Part shown: positions 22,709 to 33,977 of the stretch, piece by piece
Layout of the letters: each line of letters starts with the position of its first letter
Position numbering within the stretch: the stretch's first letter is position 1
Assembly (NCBI RefSeq): GCF_040869045.1
Contig: NC_090322.1
Coordinates: 190,277,477-190,341,476, forward strand
DNA from: Eurosta solidaginis
Lineage: Eukaryota > Arthropoda > Insecta > Diptera > Tephritidae
Direction of reading: 5' to 3'
DNA: 64,000 bases
Program-made: the position numbers and the translations under genes
The notes under the pieces: generated by a model
The model's input: the letters and a program-made list of their open reading frames with translations, nothing else
What the model was told of the DNA's origin: nothing
The model's database searches: none

Positions 22709-23800
22709 GGTTAGGTTAGGTTAGGTTGAACTGGTCGGTCCATGAGGACCTCACATACACTGATTGAGTCCGTAGTGTTACCAGAAGTTTGTTATAACGA
22801 CCAAACTGAAAAACCCTATCAAAAACCAGGACCTATGTTATAAAATAACTGCGTCCTCTTGGCAAATACTAGAAGCTTCCTAGGACTTAAGCCACTTGCT
22901 GCTTCTAGATCTGACAGCTGTATCACTCCTAATAGCTTCAGTCTTAGCCTGGCAAGCGCAGGGCACGACCACAGAACGTGCTCGATCGTGTCCTCCTCCA
23001 GCCCGCACTTCCTACATCTGCTATCACTGACCAAGCCAAAGGCAGTGTCCAGTCAAAATATCCCTCAGGAGTATACATTCCTCTCTTTTTAATGATACCA
23101 GCAACTTTGTTAGACTAAGGTTGTAAGACCTACAAATAATCTTCGACACTTTACAGCCCCGCGCTTGAACCCACGCCTTTCCTGCTTGGTCGATGATGTG
23201 CACCTCTCGCCTTCGCTCAATCTCGCCCAGTCTAATTGGTACGTCTACTGAGCAAGATTCAAGAGATGCACCCTTTTTAGTTAGTTCATCCGCTTTTTCA
23301 TTCCCATCTATTCCCTTATAGTTTCTAACAATCAGTCCATTTACGCACGCTTCATTCTTTCACACGATACGCCTTACGGACGTCAGTTCCTCGCTGTCAT
23401 ATTTGAATAGCTCCGCGGACAATTCATCAGACCCGAGGCCTTGTTGTATTTTTATCTGCTTATTCCTGTTTTGACTTCTTTAAAATCTGGTGGGGGTACA
23501 TATATTCTATCATTATCGATTGCAGCCACCGCTTGGTCGATTATGTGCACCTTTCGCCTTCGCTTAATCTCGCCCGAGGCCTTGTTGTATTTTTATCTGC
23601 TTATTCCTGTTTTGACTTCTTTAAAATCTGGTGGGGGTACATATATTCTATCATCATCGATTGCAGCCACCACTTGGTCGATTATGTGCACCTTTCGCCT
23701 TCGCTTAATCTCGCCCAGTCTAATTGGAACGTCTACGGAGCAAGCTTCAAGGGATGCGCCCTTTTTAGCTAGTTCATCCGCTCTTTTATTCAGTCGGATG
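22709..23800 (-). pseudogene. I/LOA-type LINE 3' fragment: RNase H, zinc knuckle, 3' tail
   Basis: Minus strand, 23325-23275 encodes GLIVRNYKGIDGNEKADEL followed by a KKGAS segment, the RNase H GNE-x-AD motif, with the usual His of the SGH lead-in lost. Further on come REVHIIDQAGKAW and then SRCRKCGLEEDTIEHVLWSCPAL, an intact CX2C...HX4C knuckle. Conserved 3' UTR and a (CCTAA)n-like tail follow (22709-22728 on the plus strand). The segment 23432-23713 is a 141-bp tandem duplication inside the frame. Stops and shifts make it non-coding. Sister fragments lie at 11690, 23886 and 28673. Confidence 0.75.
23432..23713. repeat. 141-bp tandem duplication within the LINE fragment
   Basis: CCCGAGGCCTTGTTGTATT starts at 23432 and again at 23573. 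The two copies differ by only a few substitutions (for example CATTATCG versus CATCATCG). The 47-codon length keeps phase, so the minus frame reads the same peptide twice. Confidence 0.9.
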
Positions 23801-23885
23801 CCAAAATAACCAAGTTATAGTAAAAAGAAGTGGGCTCTATTTGCAAGGATAGAAAAAATATTCCTAAACTAGCTTATGCTGAAGA

Positions 23886-23965
23886 GCTTAAAATTTAGGT
23901 GCGGTTAGGTTGAACTCGTCGGCCCCTGAGGACCTCACAAAGACTGAACGAGTCCGTATTACTTT
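23886..23965 (-). pseudogene. I/LOA-type LINE 3'-end stub
   Basis: GGTTAGGTTGAACTCGTCGG and GAGGACCTCACAAAGACTGA match the 3' end of the 22709 copy. It is severely 5'-truncated. Confidence 0.55.
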
Positions 23966-24629
23966 TTGTGTCGGACGCACTGTGCGTCGGGGCGTATGAC
24001 TAACCGATTGAAAGAAGTCTAATGAACAAATTCTGGGATGATTTTCATAATATTTCTGGAATATATCTTCTTTATAAATACGGCAGTGGTATAGACTTCC
24101 TATCATAGAGGCAATTTATTGGCCTACCACACCAAAGGTCTCATGTTCAAATCACGGGTTAAGTAACAAAAAAATACTTTAAAATAGGGACCCTGGGAAA
24201 CAGGGAAAGTCTGGGTCAAAAAATTGATCCCGGTGATACCCATAGCATTTTCATGGCGAATAATGCAACCCTTTTATTTTTCGAAATTTTTTAAAGGACT
24301 CCACAAATAAAAGTAAAATCCGGACTTTTATTTTTTAGCGACAAATAAGAGCTCGGCCTTATTACTATGAAACGGCTCATCCAAATGAAACGATTTTTTT
24401 TACCAATAGATTCTGCTAAATATCTATATTTTAAACTTATATGGTCATTTGATTGTTTTTGGTACTAATACCAGAAATATGTCTTAATAAACTAAAACCA
24501 ACTCTCACAGTGCTATATTTATACTTTTCCATAGTAGACTTTGCCTTGTGTTTTCGCCATAAAGTTGTAGCAAATTGAGATATTGTCTTGAAATTGTATA
24601 CGTCGTCTGTATGAATAAAATTCGTCCCA
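23966..24629. other. No gene recognised
   Basis: AT-rich sequence with no recognisable coding. Its right part continues after the SINE at 24880-24990, showing that the SINE landed inside a pre-existing sequence. Confidence 0.35.
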
Positions 24630-24639
24630 TATGCTGAGC

Positions 24640-24869
24640 GGGGTCGCCCCTCGGCAGTGTTTGGCAAGCGCTCCGGGTGTATTTCTACCATGAAAAGCTC
24701 TCAGTGAAAACTCATCTGCCTTGCAGATGCCGTTCGGAGTCGGCATAAAACATGTAGGTCCCGTCCGGCCAATTTGTAGGGAAAATCAAGAGGAGCACGA
24801 CGCAAATTGGAAGAGAAGCTCGGTCTTAGATCTCTTCGGAGGTTATCGCGCCTTACATTTATTTATTTT
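24640..24869 (+). mobile_element. tRNA-derived SINE, 5'-truncated, with 10-bp target duplication
   Basis: It starts at GGGGTCGCCCCTCGGCAG, so it lacks the tRNA-like head. It runs through the ATCTGCCTTGCAGATGCCGT palindrome to GGTTATCGCGCCTTACATTT. TATGCTGAGC flanks it directly at 24630-24639 and 24870-24879. This is LINE-mediated insertion with 5' truncation. Confidence 0.92.
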
Positions 24870-25017
24870 TATGCTGAGCCGTTCCAAAGTTATAGGGTCG
24901 GTTTTTTATTCTGTCCTTAAAAAATAAAAAAGTCCGAAAATAAGTTTTTCTGAAGTAGTGTTATTATAAAAGGAATAACAGTTTGGGTCCCTACTTTGAA
25001 ACGTTTTTGATTGGATG

Positions 25018-25350
25018 TTGTTCTTGTTGTATTAACGATAAAGACACTCCCCGAAGGCTTTGGGGAGTGTTATCGACGTTAATGGTCCTTTGCCGGATAT
25101 AGCTCCGGTACGCTCCGGTAACAAAGCACCATTAAGGTACTAGCCCGACCATCTCGGGAACGATTTATATGACCACATTAAACTTTCAGGCCATCCCTCC
25201 CTCCCCACCCCGTAGTTCCATGAGGAGCTTGGGGGCGCCAGAGGTTCGTACATATGTTAATGAAACAGGATTCGCCGCGGGTAGGTGAGGTTGACAATTG
25301 GGTTGGCGAAGCTATATATTGCTCTGGCAACCCCTTGAATTCCTTGGATC
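25018..25350 (+). pseudogene. Jockey-type LINE 5' region, truncated copy
   Basis: Same block as 9545-9190 (minus) and 41553-41830: the CTCCCCGAAGGCTTTGGGGAG hairpin, GGTCCTTTGCCGGAT, CACCATTAAGGT, GACCATCTCGGGAACGATTT and the CCATCCCTCCCTCCCCACCC run. No RT sequence follows. Confidence 0.65.
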
Positions 25351-25960
25351 ATAAGCAATAGCGCAGGGCATTGTGAATGATGACTAAGTGTGTTATCTTA
25401 TCTGTCAACTGCCTGACAGGCTGTTCAATATGGCTACATTTCAGCGTTTTGACAGGCTGTTCAATATGGCGGCGCCTATCTTCAGCGGGTGATAGAAAGA
25501 GATACAGAATGAGACAGCGATAGTCATTTACAAATCAGGTGATCCAATCACTTTGGAATTTTGACGTTTATGCAGAAGATATCACACTTAGTCATCATTC
25601 ACAATGGCGCAGAGCGCACGTACGCTAGCAAATATCCTAATATTTCTCCTGTTTCCTAGGGCCACGCTCATGAGTTTATTAAATTATTTCAATGTTGGCA
25701 GTTCTTGCTGTGTTTGTTCATGGGTAGATAAATTTGGAAAAAAAAAAAAAATAAGGTATATTTGCGTATATTTGCCTCATGCGTCAGCTAACGAACTACA
25801 AAACTTATTTAATAAATAATAAGTGGCAAAAGGTAATAAAAACCAAAAAATAAATATGCAAAAAATAATAAAAATAACAAATATGCAAAATTATATTTGA
25901 TGTCCTCTACATTCAAATTGGGGCAGTAAAATCAAATATGATAAATGTACAACTAGTAGC
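25351..25960. other. No gene recognised
   Basis: A short direct repeat, GACAGGCTGTTCAATATGGC, occurs at 25415 and 25452. The 71-codon frame at 25604 has no recognisable domain. Confidence 0.35.
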
Positions 25961-26800
25961 GTGCGCGTAATTAAAGCAAAAATTAATGATCACAAGAATA
26001 TAAATTTTAATTGTCTTGCACAAGAACATCTGACTCTGACTCTTAAAAATATTTATGGATCAATAATATCAATAGCTTTCGCTTGTTGTTGCTTGGATGT
26101 CAATATAAAAATATATATAGTTTATGGAGGGATGATAAACTCGTGTTTCTCTTATAGAGATTTTCGCAGAATTAACTTGAATGAGCTTTATGGTGATATG
26201 AATAGTATTGATTGGACCGTATGCTGGAAACATCCAACTGTTGATGATAAATTTCAAATTTTCACAAATCTGTTTTTGATAAGCATGTTCATGTTCGTAT
26301 TATTCTAGCGAAAAGCTTGTGTTCGCTTTTGTGCAGTAATATGGTTTTGAAGGTTATTAGATTACGTTACAAGCTTCACTGGAAATGGAGGAAATTCCCC
26401 ACACAGGCAAATTGGGAAACTTTCAAAGTTGCTAGGAACAAAACTAAACTACTCTTGTCATAAGGCGTGAAAAGCAAGCTTATTTCACAGTGAAATTAAA
26501 GTAAAAGCTCCCAGATAAAGTGCTCTGGCACAGTATTAACAACCTTAAAGTACGAGAAAAAACAGAAGATACTGTGCACCTTATGGTTTGCATGCCAACA
26601 ATGCCTTTCTTCAGATTGGCCCATCTTCTGTCGATATCTCAGATTTTGTGCACGTGAAAGTCTTTGTTTTACTGGTTCTAGGTTTGATTTCGTTGCTGTT
26701 TCAGAATATGTTGTGGGAAAATGTATGCTTAAGTTCTAACGTAGAGGGGGAAGATAGACTTCCCATTTAACTTATTAAAATCATATATCACCAGCTAGTT
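25961..26800 (+). pseudogene. LINE fragment spanning the endonuclease C-terminus to RT linker
   Basis: Residues CFSYRDFRRINLNELYGDMN followed by SIDWTVCWKHPTVDDKF (about 26140-26260) match the segment after the APE endonuclease in CR1/Jockey-like ORF2 proteins. There a YRDF-type motif precedes a W-rich linker and VDDK. Downstream, in shifting frames, come FPTQANWETFKVARNKTK, then KVREKTEDTVHL-like residues, which continue the linker in correct order. Many stops. The RT palm is missing. Confidence 0.6.
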
Positions 26801-26929
26801 CAAAACAGCGATCAACTAAAAAAATCGCAAAAAAAACTGACTGCCTTCCCCATAGGCGCAAATGCAATTTTAATTTTGAACAACGACTTTTTTCGTTAAT
26901 TAGTATCTCCACTAATAATAAATCGAGTA

Positions 26930-27700
26930 CATAGTTCGGTAGGTTGTAAATTGGGAGGTGCGGCTATACTCATCGCTTCGATATTTCAGATTTTTGAGTT
27001 AGATTCCTATTGAACTAGGTGTGCCATATAGTAGCAAGGAAAACCTCCATACCAAATTTCAACATGACACCTTCAATGGCTTTTGATTTATGGTTTGCAA
27101 AACTTTGAAATTTACTTCTTCTCAATATTGCCCTTTTTGCTAAGTTTTAACAAATTTATATTTTTTGTCGTAAAGTCAATCCCACGTATAAAGTTTCGTT
27201 GCTGTATCCATCTTTGCTGACGAAGGAATTATCAAATTTTTTCCACTTTTCGAAATTTCTACATCTTGGGCGTGGTCGTCAATCGATTACGTTTATTTTC
27301 ACAATAATACTAGTCAAGACAACCTACGTACCAAATTTCAACAATATTCAACGGCTTCTGATTTGCGGCTTAAAAAACTTTAAAATTTTCTTCTTCTAAA
27401 TGTGGGCGGTGCCACGCCCATTTTCCAAAATTTTATCAAATATCTAATTCTCGTAATAAGGCAAATCCCTATATAAAGTTTCATCACTTTATCGGTTCGA
27501 TTTCGCCCATTTTCAATAGAGTTATATTCTGGGTTCAGATAAGCCGGTGTACAAAATTTCGTAAAGATATCTCAGTTTTTACCCAAGTTATCGTGTTTAA
27601 GGACGGACGGACATGGTTTAGTGAAAATCTTTTTGAATGCTGATTTATATATATCTCGATTATTTAAGGCCATTACGTACTACCGTTATCAAACTTAAGT
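26930..27700 (-). mobile_element. Degenerate Helentron-like copy (family A relative)
   Basis: GGGCGTGG/GGCGGTGCCACGCCC blocks (27270, 27405), ACCAAATTTCAACA-type units and GGACGGACGGACATGG at 27601 occur in the same order as in the minus-strand reading of family A. Terminal hairpin and subterminal repeats were not found, so the ends are lost. Confidence 0.45.
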
Positions 27701-28229
27701 TATATTACACTTGTGTACAAGCATACGGCATAGAAATATTGAGACATAAAGAAATTATATAAATGGTAGAAATATTTTTGTTATGTGAGCGTTATATATG
27801 TATATGAATTTGGGTATATACTTTTCAAATAGTTATATGGGCTTCATGTGTAACACTTCCGGATAAATATGGGACAAGAAAAATGGTTTTTGGGCACCTC
27901 TAATAAATGGGATTTACCGTACTGCAACTGGAGTGAGACTGATAATGATAACGAAAGTGGGAGTGGTACTGTGAGTGAGCGTGGTAGTGAGAGTGGAATG
28001 GAGAATGGTGTGGGTATGGGCGTTGGGATGGGTTTGGGCTGTCGTAAGAAGTGAAAAGTAATCAGACTCAGAGGAAGCTGCAGTGACAGAAGGTGAGCAT
28101 GAGATAAGATAGAAAAGCGCGAGACAGCAGTGAGTAAAATGTGATGGATTGGATGTCTTATTGGATTCGCATAATATCGCTGGGCAAGCGATTTTCGTAT
28201 AAAATTTAGTATAATCTGCAACGGTGTTT
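27701..28229 (-). repeat. Fragment of dispersed repeat family T with (GGACTG)n-like stretch
   Basis: The plus strand is rich in GAGTGG/GTGAGTGAG-type hexamers at 27930-28060, the complement of the (CAGTCC)n block in family T. Frames across it are repetitive (SGSGT..., LPLSLSLS...) and are rejected as genes. Confidence 0.45.
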
Positions 28230-28612
28230 ACACAGCAATCCATGTATTCCCATTCCCGGACTAACATTTTTGGATTGCAGACTTTATTCCTTTTTTTGGA
28301 ACAATGAATACATTTTTTTAGTCATTATTCCTTTGTGTTAGTCCGGACTAATTATTCCATTTTGCATTCCTCAACCGAATAATAAAATTTAAAAGCATTT
28401 CGCAAGTGAATATTAACAATAAAAAGCAAAAATAATGCAAAAGATTACGAAAAGCATTCCTCCGATTATTGAAGTCCAAGGAGTGCAATCCATGGAATAA
28501 AAAAGAATAATTAGTCCGGAGTGCATAAACGACTATCAATTTTTATTAGTTTTGCAATCCTCTGCGAACGCAATCAAAGGAATAAATGTTAAAAATGGAA
28601 TGCATTCCCTAA
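28230..28612. repeat. Possible MITE with TAGTCCGGACTA motif
   Basis: The self-complementary TAGTCCGGACTA (28339-28350) and TTAGTCCGG (28511) plus repeated ATTCC/GGAAT pairs in opposite orientation suggest a folded element. Ends are not defined. Confidence 0.3.
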
Positions 28613-28672
28613 CAACTCCCATACTTTATACGTGTCGTAAATTCTTCAACCTATATCAAAAAGCTCAGGTTA

Positions 28673-28741
28673 CTTTGGGGTTTGGTTGAACTGGCCGGTC
28701 AATAAAGACCTCACATAGACTGAATGTGTCCGTCGTGTTAC
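28673..28741 (-). pseudogene. I/LOA-type LINE 3'-end stub interrupted by a MITE
   Basis: GGTTGAACTGGCCGGTCAAT then GTGTCCGTCGTGTTA match the 3' end of the 22709 copy. The match stops exactly at the TA where the next element inserted. Confidence 0.6.
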
Positions 28742-28743
28742 TA

Positions 28744-29449
28744 CACTGAAAGAAAAAGACTGGTAAAATCAACCGAAATACGGGTCAATTCAACCGAAAT
28801 TTCTGTCAATTTTTATCCATCGCAACAAGAAGTTGAATCAACTGCGCACAAATCGTTGATTCGTTTAGTAGTCAAATGAACAACAAAAGTTGTTGCGACA
28901 GCCTTGTACGAAAGTACCTATGTTGCGGCATTTGCAAGGCAGATGAGTTTTCACTGAGATCTTTTCATGGCAGAAATACACTCGGAGTGCTTGCCGAACA
29001 ATGCCGAGCGGCGACCCAACTTAGGTAAATTTTCTTCTAATTGAAAAACCTTATTTCTAAAATTTTTATGTTGCTTTGCCCGGGGTGTGAACCCAGGGTC
29101 TTCGGTGTGGTGGCCGCCATATATTTACGTAAATATGTGCATACATATAGTACACAGCATACATAAGTACAAAGTAAAGAGCGCAGTGAGCGTAAAATTC
29201 TCTTTGAAATTTGCTCATATATTGACTGTTGATCGCTGTTGAAATGACCAGTGAGATCAGATGTGTTGACAAAAAAATCATTAGATTGATTAGGAATCTG
29301 TCAATTTTACAGAATTTTGTTAACTTAAGAGCGACAATTTCTCTTCTGTTGAAATTACTAAACTAATTCGATCAATTTCACCGACTCTCCATTAAGTCAA
29401 GAACAACAGAACCGATTTGTTGATTTTACTAGCACCATTTCTTTCAGTG
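28744..29449. mobile_element. TA-target MITE with CACTGAAAGAAA terminal inverted repeats
   Basis: Ends CACTGAAAGAAA (28744) and TTTCTTTCAGTG (ending 29449) are inverted, with a second matched block GGTAAAATCAAC/GTTGATTTTACT. TA flanks both sides (28742-28743, 29450-29451), as for Tc1/mariner-type elements. About 200 bp of it is a nested SINE. No transposase. Confidence 0.85.
28921..29121 (-). mobile_element. tRNA-derived SINE head part nested in the CACTGAAAG MITE
   Basis: On the minus strand it reads GGCGGCCACCACACCGAAGA, then CCTGGGTTCACACCCCGGGC (B box GGTTCACACCC), then TTAGAAATAAGGTTTTTCAA, ending in the ATCTGCCTTGCAAATGCCGC palindrome. The 3' half is absent, and the A box is partly deleted. 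Confidence 0.8.
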
Positions 29450-29725
29450 TATTTTCTGTACTTTGTGGTACAATTAATTCTATGATTACGTCCACACAAC
29501 CCCTTGCAATTTCATTTAAATCTATTTTATATATTTTATGAGATACATACATATGAATGAATGTATGTTATCATCAATAATGTACGTTTAGCCGCAATTG
29601 GACTTCGTTATTTATTTCAAGGTATTTTCACAGCCATTTTTCTTAGTTTAAATCAGCATCTTATCTGCTCTCGATTAAACGCTCACAGATCAAAATATTT
29701 TCTTTTATTGTTGTATTGGATTATT

Positions 29726-30093
29726 GGCGGCCACCGTGCTGTGATGGTAGCGTGCTCCGCCTACCACACCGGATGCCCTGGGCTCACACCCCGGGCAAGC
29801 CAGCATCAAACAATTTTTAGAAATAAGGTTTTTCAATTAGAAGAAAAATTTTCTAAGCGGGGTCGCCCCTCAGCAGTGTTTGGCAAGCACTCCGGGTGTA
29901 TTTCTGCCATGAAAAGCTCTCAGTGAAAACTCATCTGCCTTGCAGATGCAGTTCGGAGTCGGCATAAAACATGTAGGTCCCGTCCGGCCAATTTCTAGGG
30001 AAAATCAAGAGGCGCACGACGCAAATTGGAAGAGAAGCTCGGCCTTAGATATCTTCGGAGGTTATCGCGCCTTACATTCATTTTTTATTTATT
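29726..30093 (+). mobile_element. tRNA-derived SINE, full length, 12-bp target duplication
   Basis: The head has a Pol III A-box-like GTGATGGTAGCGTGC (29741-29755) and B-box-like GGCTCACACCC (29781-29791). The body has the GCGGGGTCGCCCCTC block, the GATGC...GCATC-type palindrome around ATCTGCCTTGCAGATG, and GTCCGGCCAATT. It ends with a TTTATTT-rich tail. TATTGGATTATT flanks it at 29714-29725 and 30094-30105. The target duplication is perfect, so the insertion is fairly young. Confidence 0.95.
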
Positions 30094-30280
30094 TATTGGA
30101 TTATTAAAAGCAATAATAATAAATACTGTTGATAATAAAAATAAACAAAAACGAACGCTTAATAAAAAGAGCAAACAGCAATTAAAAGGGAACGATCGCA
30201 TGTAAATAATATAAAATATGCCAACACCATTACGTACAAAAAGATATTCGTATGTTTGTATATATGTATGTAGCCCATTA

Positions 30281-30732
30281 AGGTGGTTCTTGTAAATAAG
30301 GTAAACGATTTTTACCCTTTAGATGGTAATATTAAGATCAAAAATTTTGCATACAAGTTTTGGTCTCAGTTGGTGCCGTTTAAAGGGTGTCGAATAGCGT
30401 TTGAAGTTAAGATTGCTCTATCTGGGGATACATACATATATAAATTTTTGTCCTGATTATAACCGATCATTGGGTGTCACAGTTGTTAAAGTTCGTATTT
30501 TAACAATTTTGTTTTTATTTGACTCGCACTCATGTTCATATTTCAATGAGTCTTCATAGGGCAATCTGAGCTGAGATCAAAAAAAAAAAAAGGATACGTC
30601 CAAAATAATAAAAAAAAACTGAAATTAGTATTTTTTATTGTTTTATTGTAAACCGGCCTGCTTACGCTTGCGAGCCCTATTTTCTTGGGAGATACTAAAA
30701 GAACGCGTTTATTTGATTGATAAGGACCACCC
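30281..30732. mobile_element. TA-target MITE with AGGTGGTTCTT / AAGGACCACCC ends
   Basis: Inverted ends (one transition apart) are each bordered by TA at 30279-30280 and 30733-30734. The interior is AT-rich and non-coding. Confidence 0.7.
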
Positions 30733-30734
30733 TA

Positions 30735-31389
30735 GTCTATATACATATATGTATATACAATGACGTCAGGAAGAGCCTCAGCTTAATTGAAATATATCTT
30801 CATACTGGAACTCACACAATTAGCTAACTATTTTGCTATTCGGTAAACCGATTATTCGATTTGTAATCATAGTTATGGTTGTTAGTCAGCTTCTGATATT
30901 CGAATAGTCGAATAGCTTTGATAAATCGAGTATTGTAGTGATCGGCATCACACATATTAATTTTAAATTTTATTAAAAAAAAAAGTGATAGGTGGAATTT
31001 TCTTAATTTCCTCCGAGTCTGCCTTTAATTTAAATTAATTACATACAAAATTTGTTGCTGGATTTAATCTTCTTTTCATTTTTCACATATGTACATAGTT
31101 ACAAGCAAAGTTTAATAAGTTTTTGGACAACTTTGCTATAATTTCAATCTAATTATTACATCTATTATATAAAATGAAACAGCTCAACAACTATTTCGAT
31201 TATACCTTTGTCAATATCTTAAAGGCCAATTCTGCCGGTATTGAGATTCGAATCCACACTCCTGCCATTATCGATCCGCTTACAAACAGACGCATTCAAA
31301 ACCACGTCTTCTTGTTGTGCAACTTTGCCTTCTGCTACTTATATTTATTCTTTCGTACAAACATAATTTGTTCTTTATTATATTTATTA
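30735..31389. other. No gene recognised
   Basis: AT-rich. The stretch 30830-30945 has ATTCGA/TCGAAT-rich sequence like that at 34120-34590, possibly another MITE remnant. An 82-codon frame at 31174 has no motif. Confidence 0.35.
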
Positions 31390-32060
31390 CTAGAAAACCC
31401 GATAAAAGTTGTTCTACCTTAGCATTGGTCTTTCTGCAAAACTCTTAAGAAGTTTTAAGCTTTTACTCTCGCTCACCTCTCTCCCCTTTTCCTTATTCTT
31501 TTATTCACTCCACCCTTTGCCTTTCTTTTTCTCTGCTTCTCTTTCTCCCTCTGTATTTTCCTCATTTATTTTCCGCTCCTTTATCAATATCTCTCTATCT
31601 TCGTCTAACTCTATTTTGTTTCTCCTTCCGTTTTTTCTCTTCTCTCTAGTTCTTCTCAAAATCTTATTCCCAATCCCGGTCCCAGTTCCATTTACAGTCC
31701 CAGCCCATGTTCGAGTCCCAGTCCCAGTCCAAGTCCCACTCCCAGTTCCACTCAGAGTTTCAGTCTCAATCTCAGTCCCATTCCCAGTCGGTCCCTGGTC
31801 CATTTCCCGAAAAAAGTGCCGTAAATACTAATCTAAGCAAAGGGCTAGTTATATACCAAATTTCAGGCAAATCGAACCATGAATAGAATTAGTTCGAATA
31901 GATCGATCCCTGGTCCACTTCACAACGGAAACAAACTTCACAAGAACACTTTCCGGGTTGCGGCCAAGCTAGCCTGCAAATTTGAATAAAATAGGCGAAG
32001 TGGTTTCGGAGTACATAAGCTGCATACAAATATACATTCTTCTTTACATTATATGTAATA
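31390..32060 (+). mobile_element. Dispersed repeat family T, copy without satellite
   Basis: It starts ACTAGAAAACCCGATAAAAG (compare 13929), then a pyrimidine tract, a (CAGTCC)n block at 31670-31800, CCAAATTTCAGGCAAATCGA, and a GTGGTTTCGGAGTACATAAG closing block. It lacks the 128-bp monomers, so the array is an optional part of the family. Confidence 0.55.
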
Positions 32061-32331
32061 ATAGAAAAACTAAACAGTATGAAACATACAGGCTGATGTG
32101 ATAGCTATTTCGACCCTGCCAAAAAAGATACTCTTCGGACATCGCGTTTTTTTGGCTATTAGGAATTTTTCCAGCTTGAGTTGAGAACAGAACTCGAGTG
32201 CTACAGATTTCTAATACTGCAGCCCAAAGCGAATCCAGTACAAGGTGGTGTTATCCCTACAGCTAATTGCTTGTTCTTGCGATTTTCTTGGCATAGTTTG
32301 GTACAACAAGGTGACAGTTTAGGGCCCATTA

Positions 32332-33973
32332 CTGATACTTAGCATAGACTTGACTTGACTTGGCGTAAACTTGGAAACTTAGCCACGATTATACTCCACC
32401 TAGCGCATACAATCTGGCATCATAATCAATAAATCTCAATTTGTATGACAAAATGTCAAAATGAAATGGAAACAAACAAATGGCATCTCAAAATGTAAAC
32501 GTCACTTAGAACTTACATAGAAAATCAAAATTCAATAGACTTCTAAAGGCTTCATTACTGATACTTAGCATAGACTTGACTTGGCTTGCGAACTGTCACT
32601 TACAGTTCTGTTAAATGAACATTGCATGTTACTGATTACTCAATACTTAACTTGACTTACACTCAGAGAAAAAATCGTTCTAAAACGAACGAAACAAGTT
32701 CAAAATTAAGAACATTCGTTGACAAAAGTCTGCTAAGTACGTTTTTTCTTAACTCGTGACCGATGGGCTTGTTTTAAGAACGGTTTTTCCAAGCACACCG
32801 TTCGTATTTTATGACCACTTTGGTATTGATGTGTGAAACTTCTGTGCTCATTTCAAGCACTACTTGGGCTTGATTTAAGAATTTTCGTTCTCACGCTTCG
32901 AGAGCGATTTGTGGTCGATTTAAAATTTTTCGGTCTCAATTGAAGAACGGTTTGTTCTTGATCTTTGGTGGGAGGGGAAAGTATTTTTTAAAATATATTT
33001 ATTTATTTTTTATTAAAAATAATTTTTTTGTCATAAATAAAAAATATTTATAACAAAAAAAATTGTATTAAAAGTCAAAATTTTAAGAAAAAATGCATAA
33101 TAAGCATTTTCTCATACATTTCCCTTATTGAGAAATTATTCTTATTTGAAGATGTAATCTGCATATATACTTAAAACATTTCATAACAAGTTTGAGAATT
33201 ACCTGTGCATATGTGAATGGAACTGAACGAAAAATAAGAGTTAAAAAAAATAGAACAAAAAAATTGTTTTAAAAAATTCACAGATCGCAAGCGCAACATC
33301 ATAGCCGCTGGGCCACTACGACTGCTTGGTACATGGTGCCAAATGTTGTATTTAACATTGTAGTGCACACGAATTGTACCGGTTTTTTTTTCTTGGGCTT
33401 AATTTAAGAACATCGTTCTCATTAATAGAACATTTGTTCATATTTTAAGACCAGCCGTTCTCTTTTCAAGAAAATGGTGTCAGTTCAAGAACAAGGTTGT
33501 TGTTTTAAGAACAGGTCGTTCGTTTTTCAAGAACAAAAAAGTAAGAACATGAAAAGCTTGAATTGAGTCCGGTGGTGCTGGATTTTAGAACGGCGTTTTT
33601 CTCTGAGTGTAGAAGTCTGTTGAATTTTGATTTTCTATGTAAGTTCTAAGTGACGTCTACATTTTGAGATGCCATTTGTTTGATTCCATTTCATTTTGAC
33701 ATTTTGTCATACAAATTGACATTTATTTAAAAATAAATTTCAACGCTGATTATGATGCCAGATTTTATGCGCCAAGTGGAGTATAATCGTGGCTAAGTTG
33801 CCAAGTTTACGCCAAGTCAAGTCAAGTCTATGCTAAGTATCAGTAATGGGGACTTAAATCAAGTTAAGTGTTGCTAAGTTTTGAGTAATCAGTAACATGC
33901 AACGTTTATTTAACAGAACTGTAAGTGACAGTTCTCAAGTCAAGTCTATATGCTAAGTATCAATAATGGGCCC
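32332..33973. mobile_element. Inverted-repeat element with GGGCCCATTA ends and TTTA duplication
   Basis: Left end GGGCCCATTACTGATACTTA and right end the near-perfect complement finishing TAATGGGCCC. TTTA occurs on both sides (32328-32331 and 33974-33977). Internally CTGATACTTAGCATAGACTT recurs at 32340 and 32559, and its complement near 33825 and 33945, so the arms are themselves repetitive. Long matched arms (TTTTGACATTTTGTCAT-type) lie at 32440 and 33690. It is about 690 bp without the nested element. Confidence 0.85.
32660..33609. mobile_element. TA-target MITE with CACTCAGAGAAAAA ends, nested in the GGGCCCATTA element
   Basis: Inverted ends CACTCAGAGAAAAA and TTTTTCTCTGAGTG lie at 32660 and 33609, each next to TA (32658-32659, 33610-33611). 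The interior repeats TTAAGAACG / CGTTCTTAA-type motifs in both orientations more than ten times. No transposase; a 65-codon minus frame near 33270 is not convincing. Confidence 0.85.
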
Positions 33974-33977
33974 TTTA

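Noticed and set aside
22709..22728. Interstitial telomere remnant
   Set aside because: The TTAGG run is only four units and sits exactly at the LINE 3' end, so a LINE tail explains it better.
29738..29800. Possible tRNA gene
   Set aside because: A and B boxes are present but no cloverleaf can be completed and the unit continues into the SINE body.
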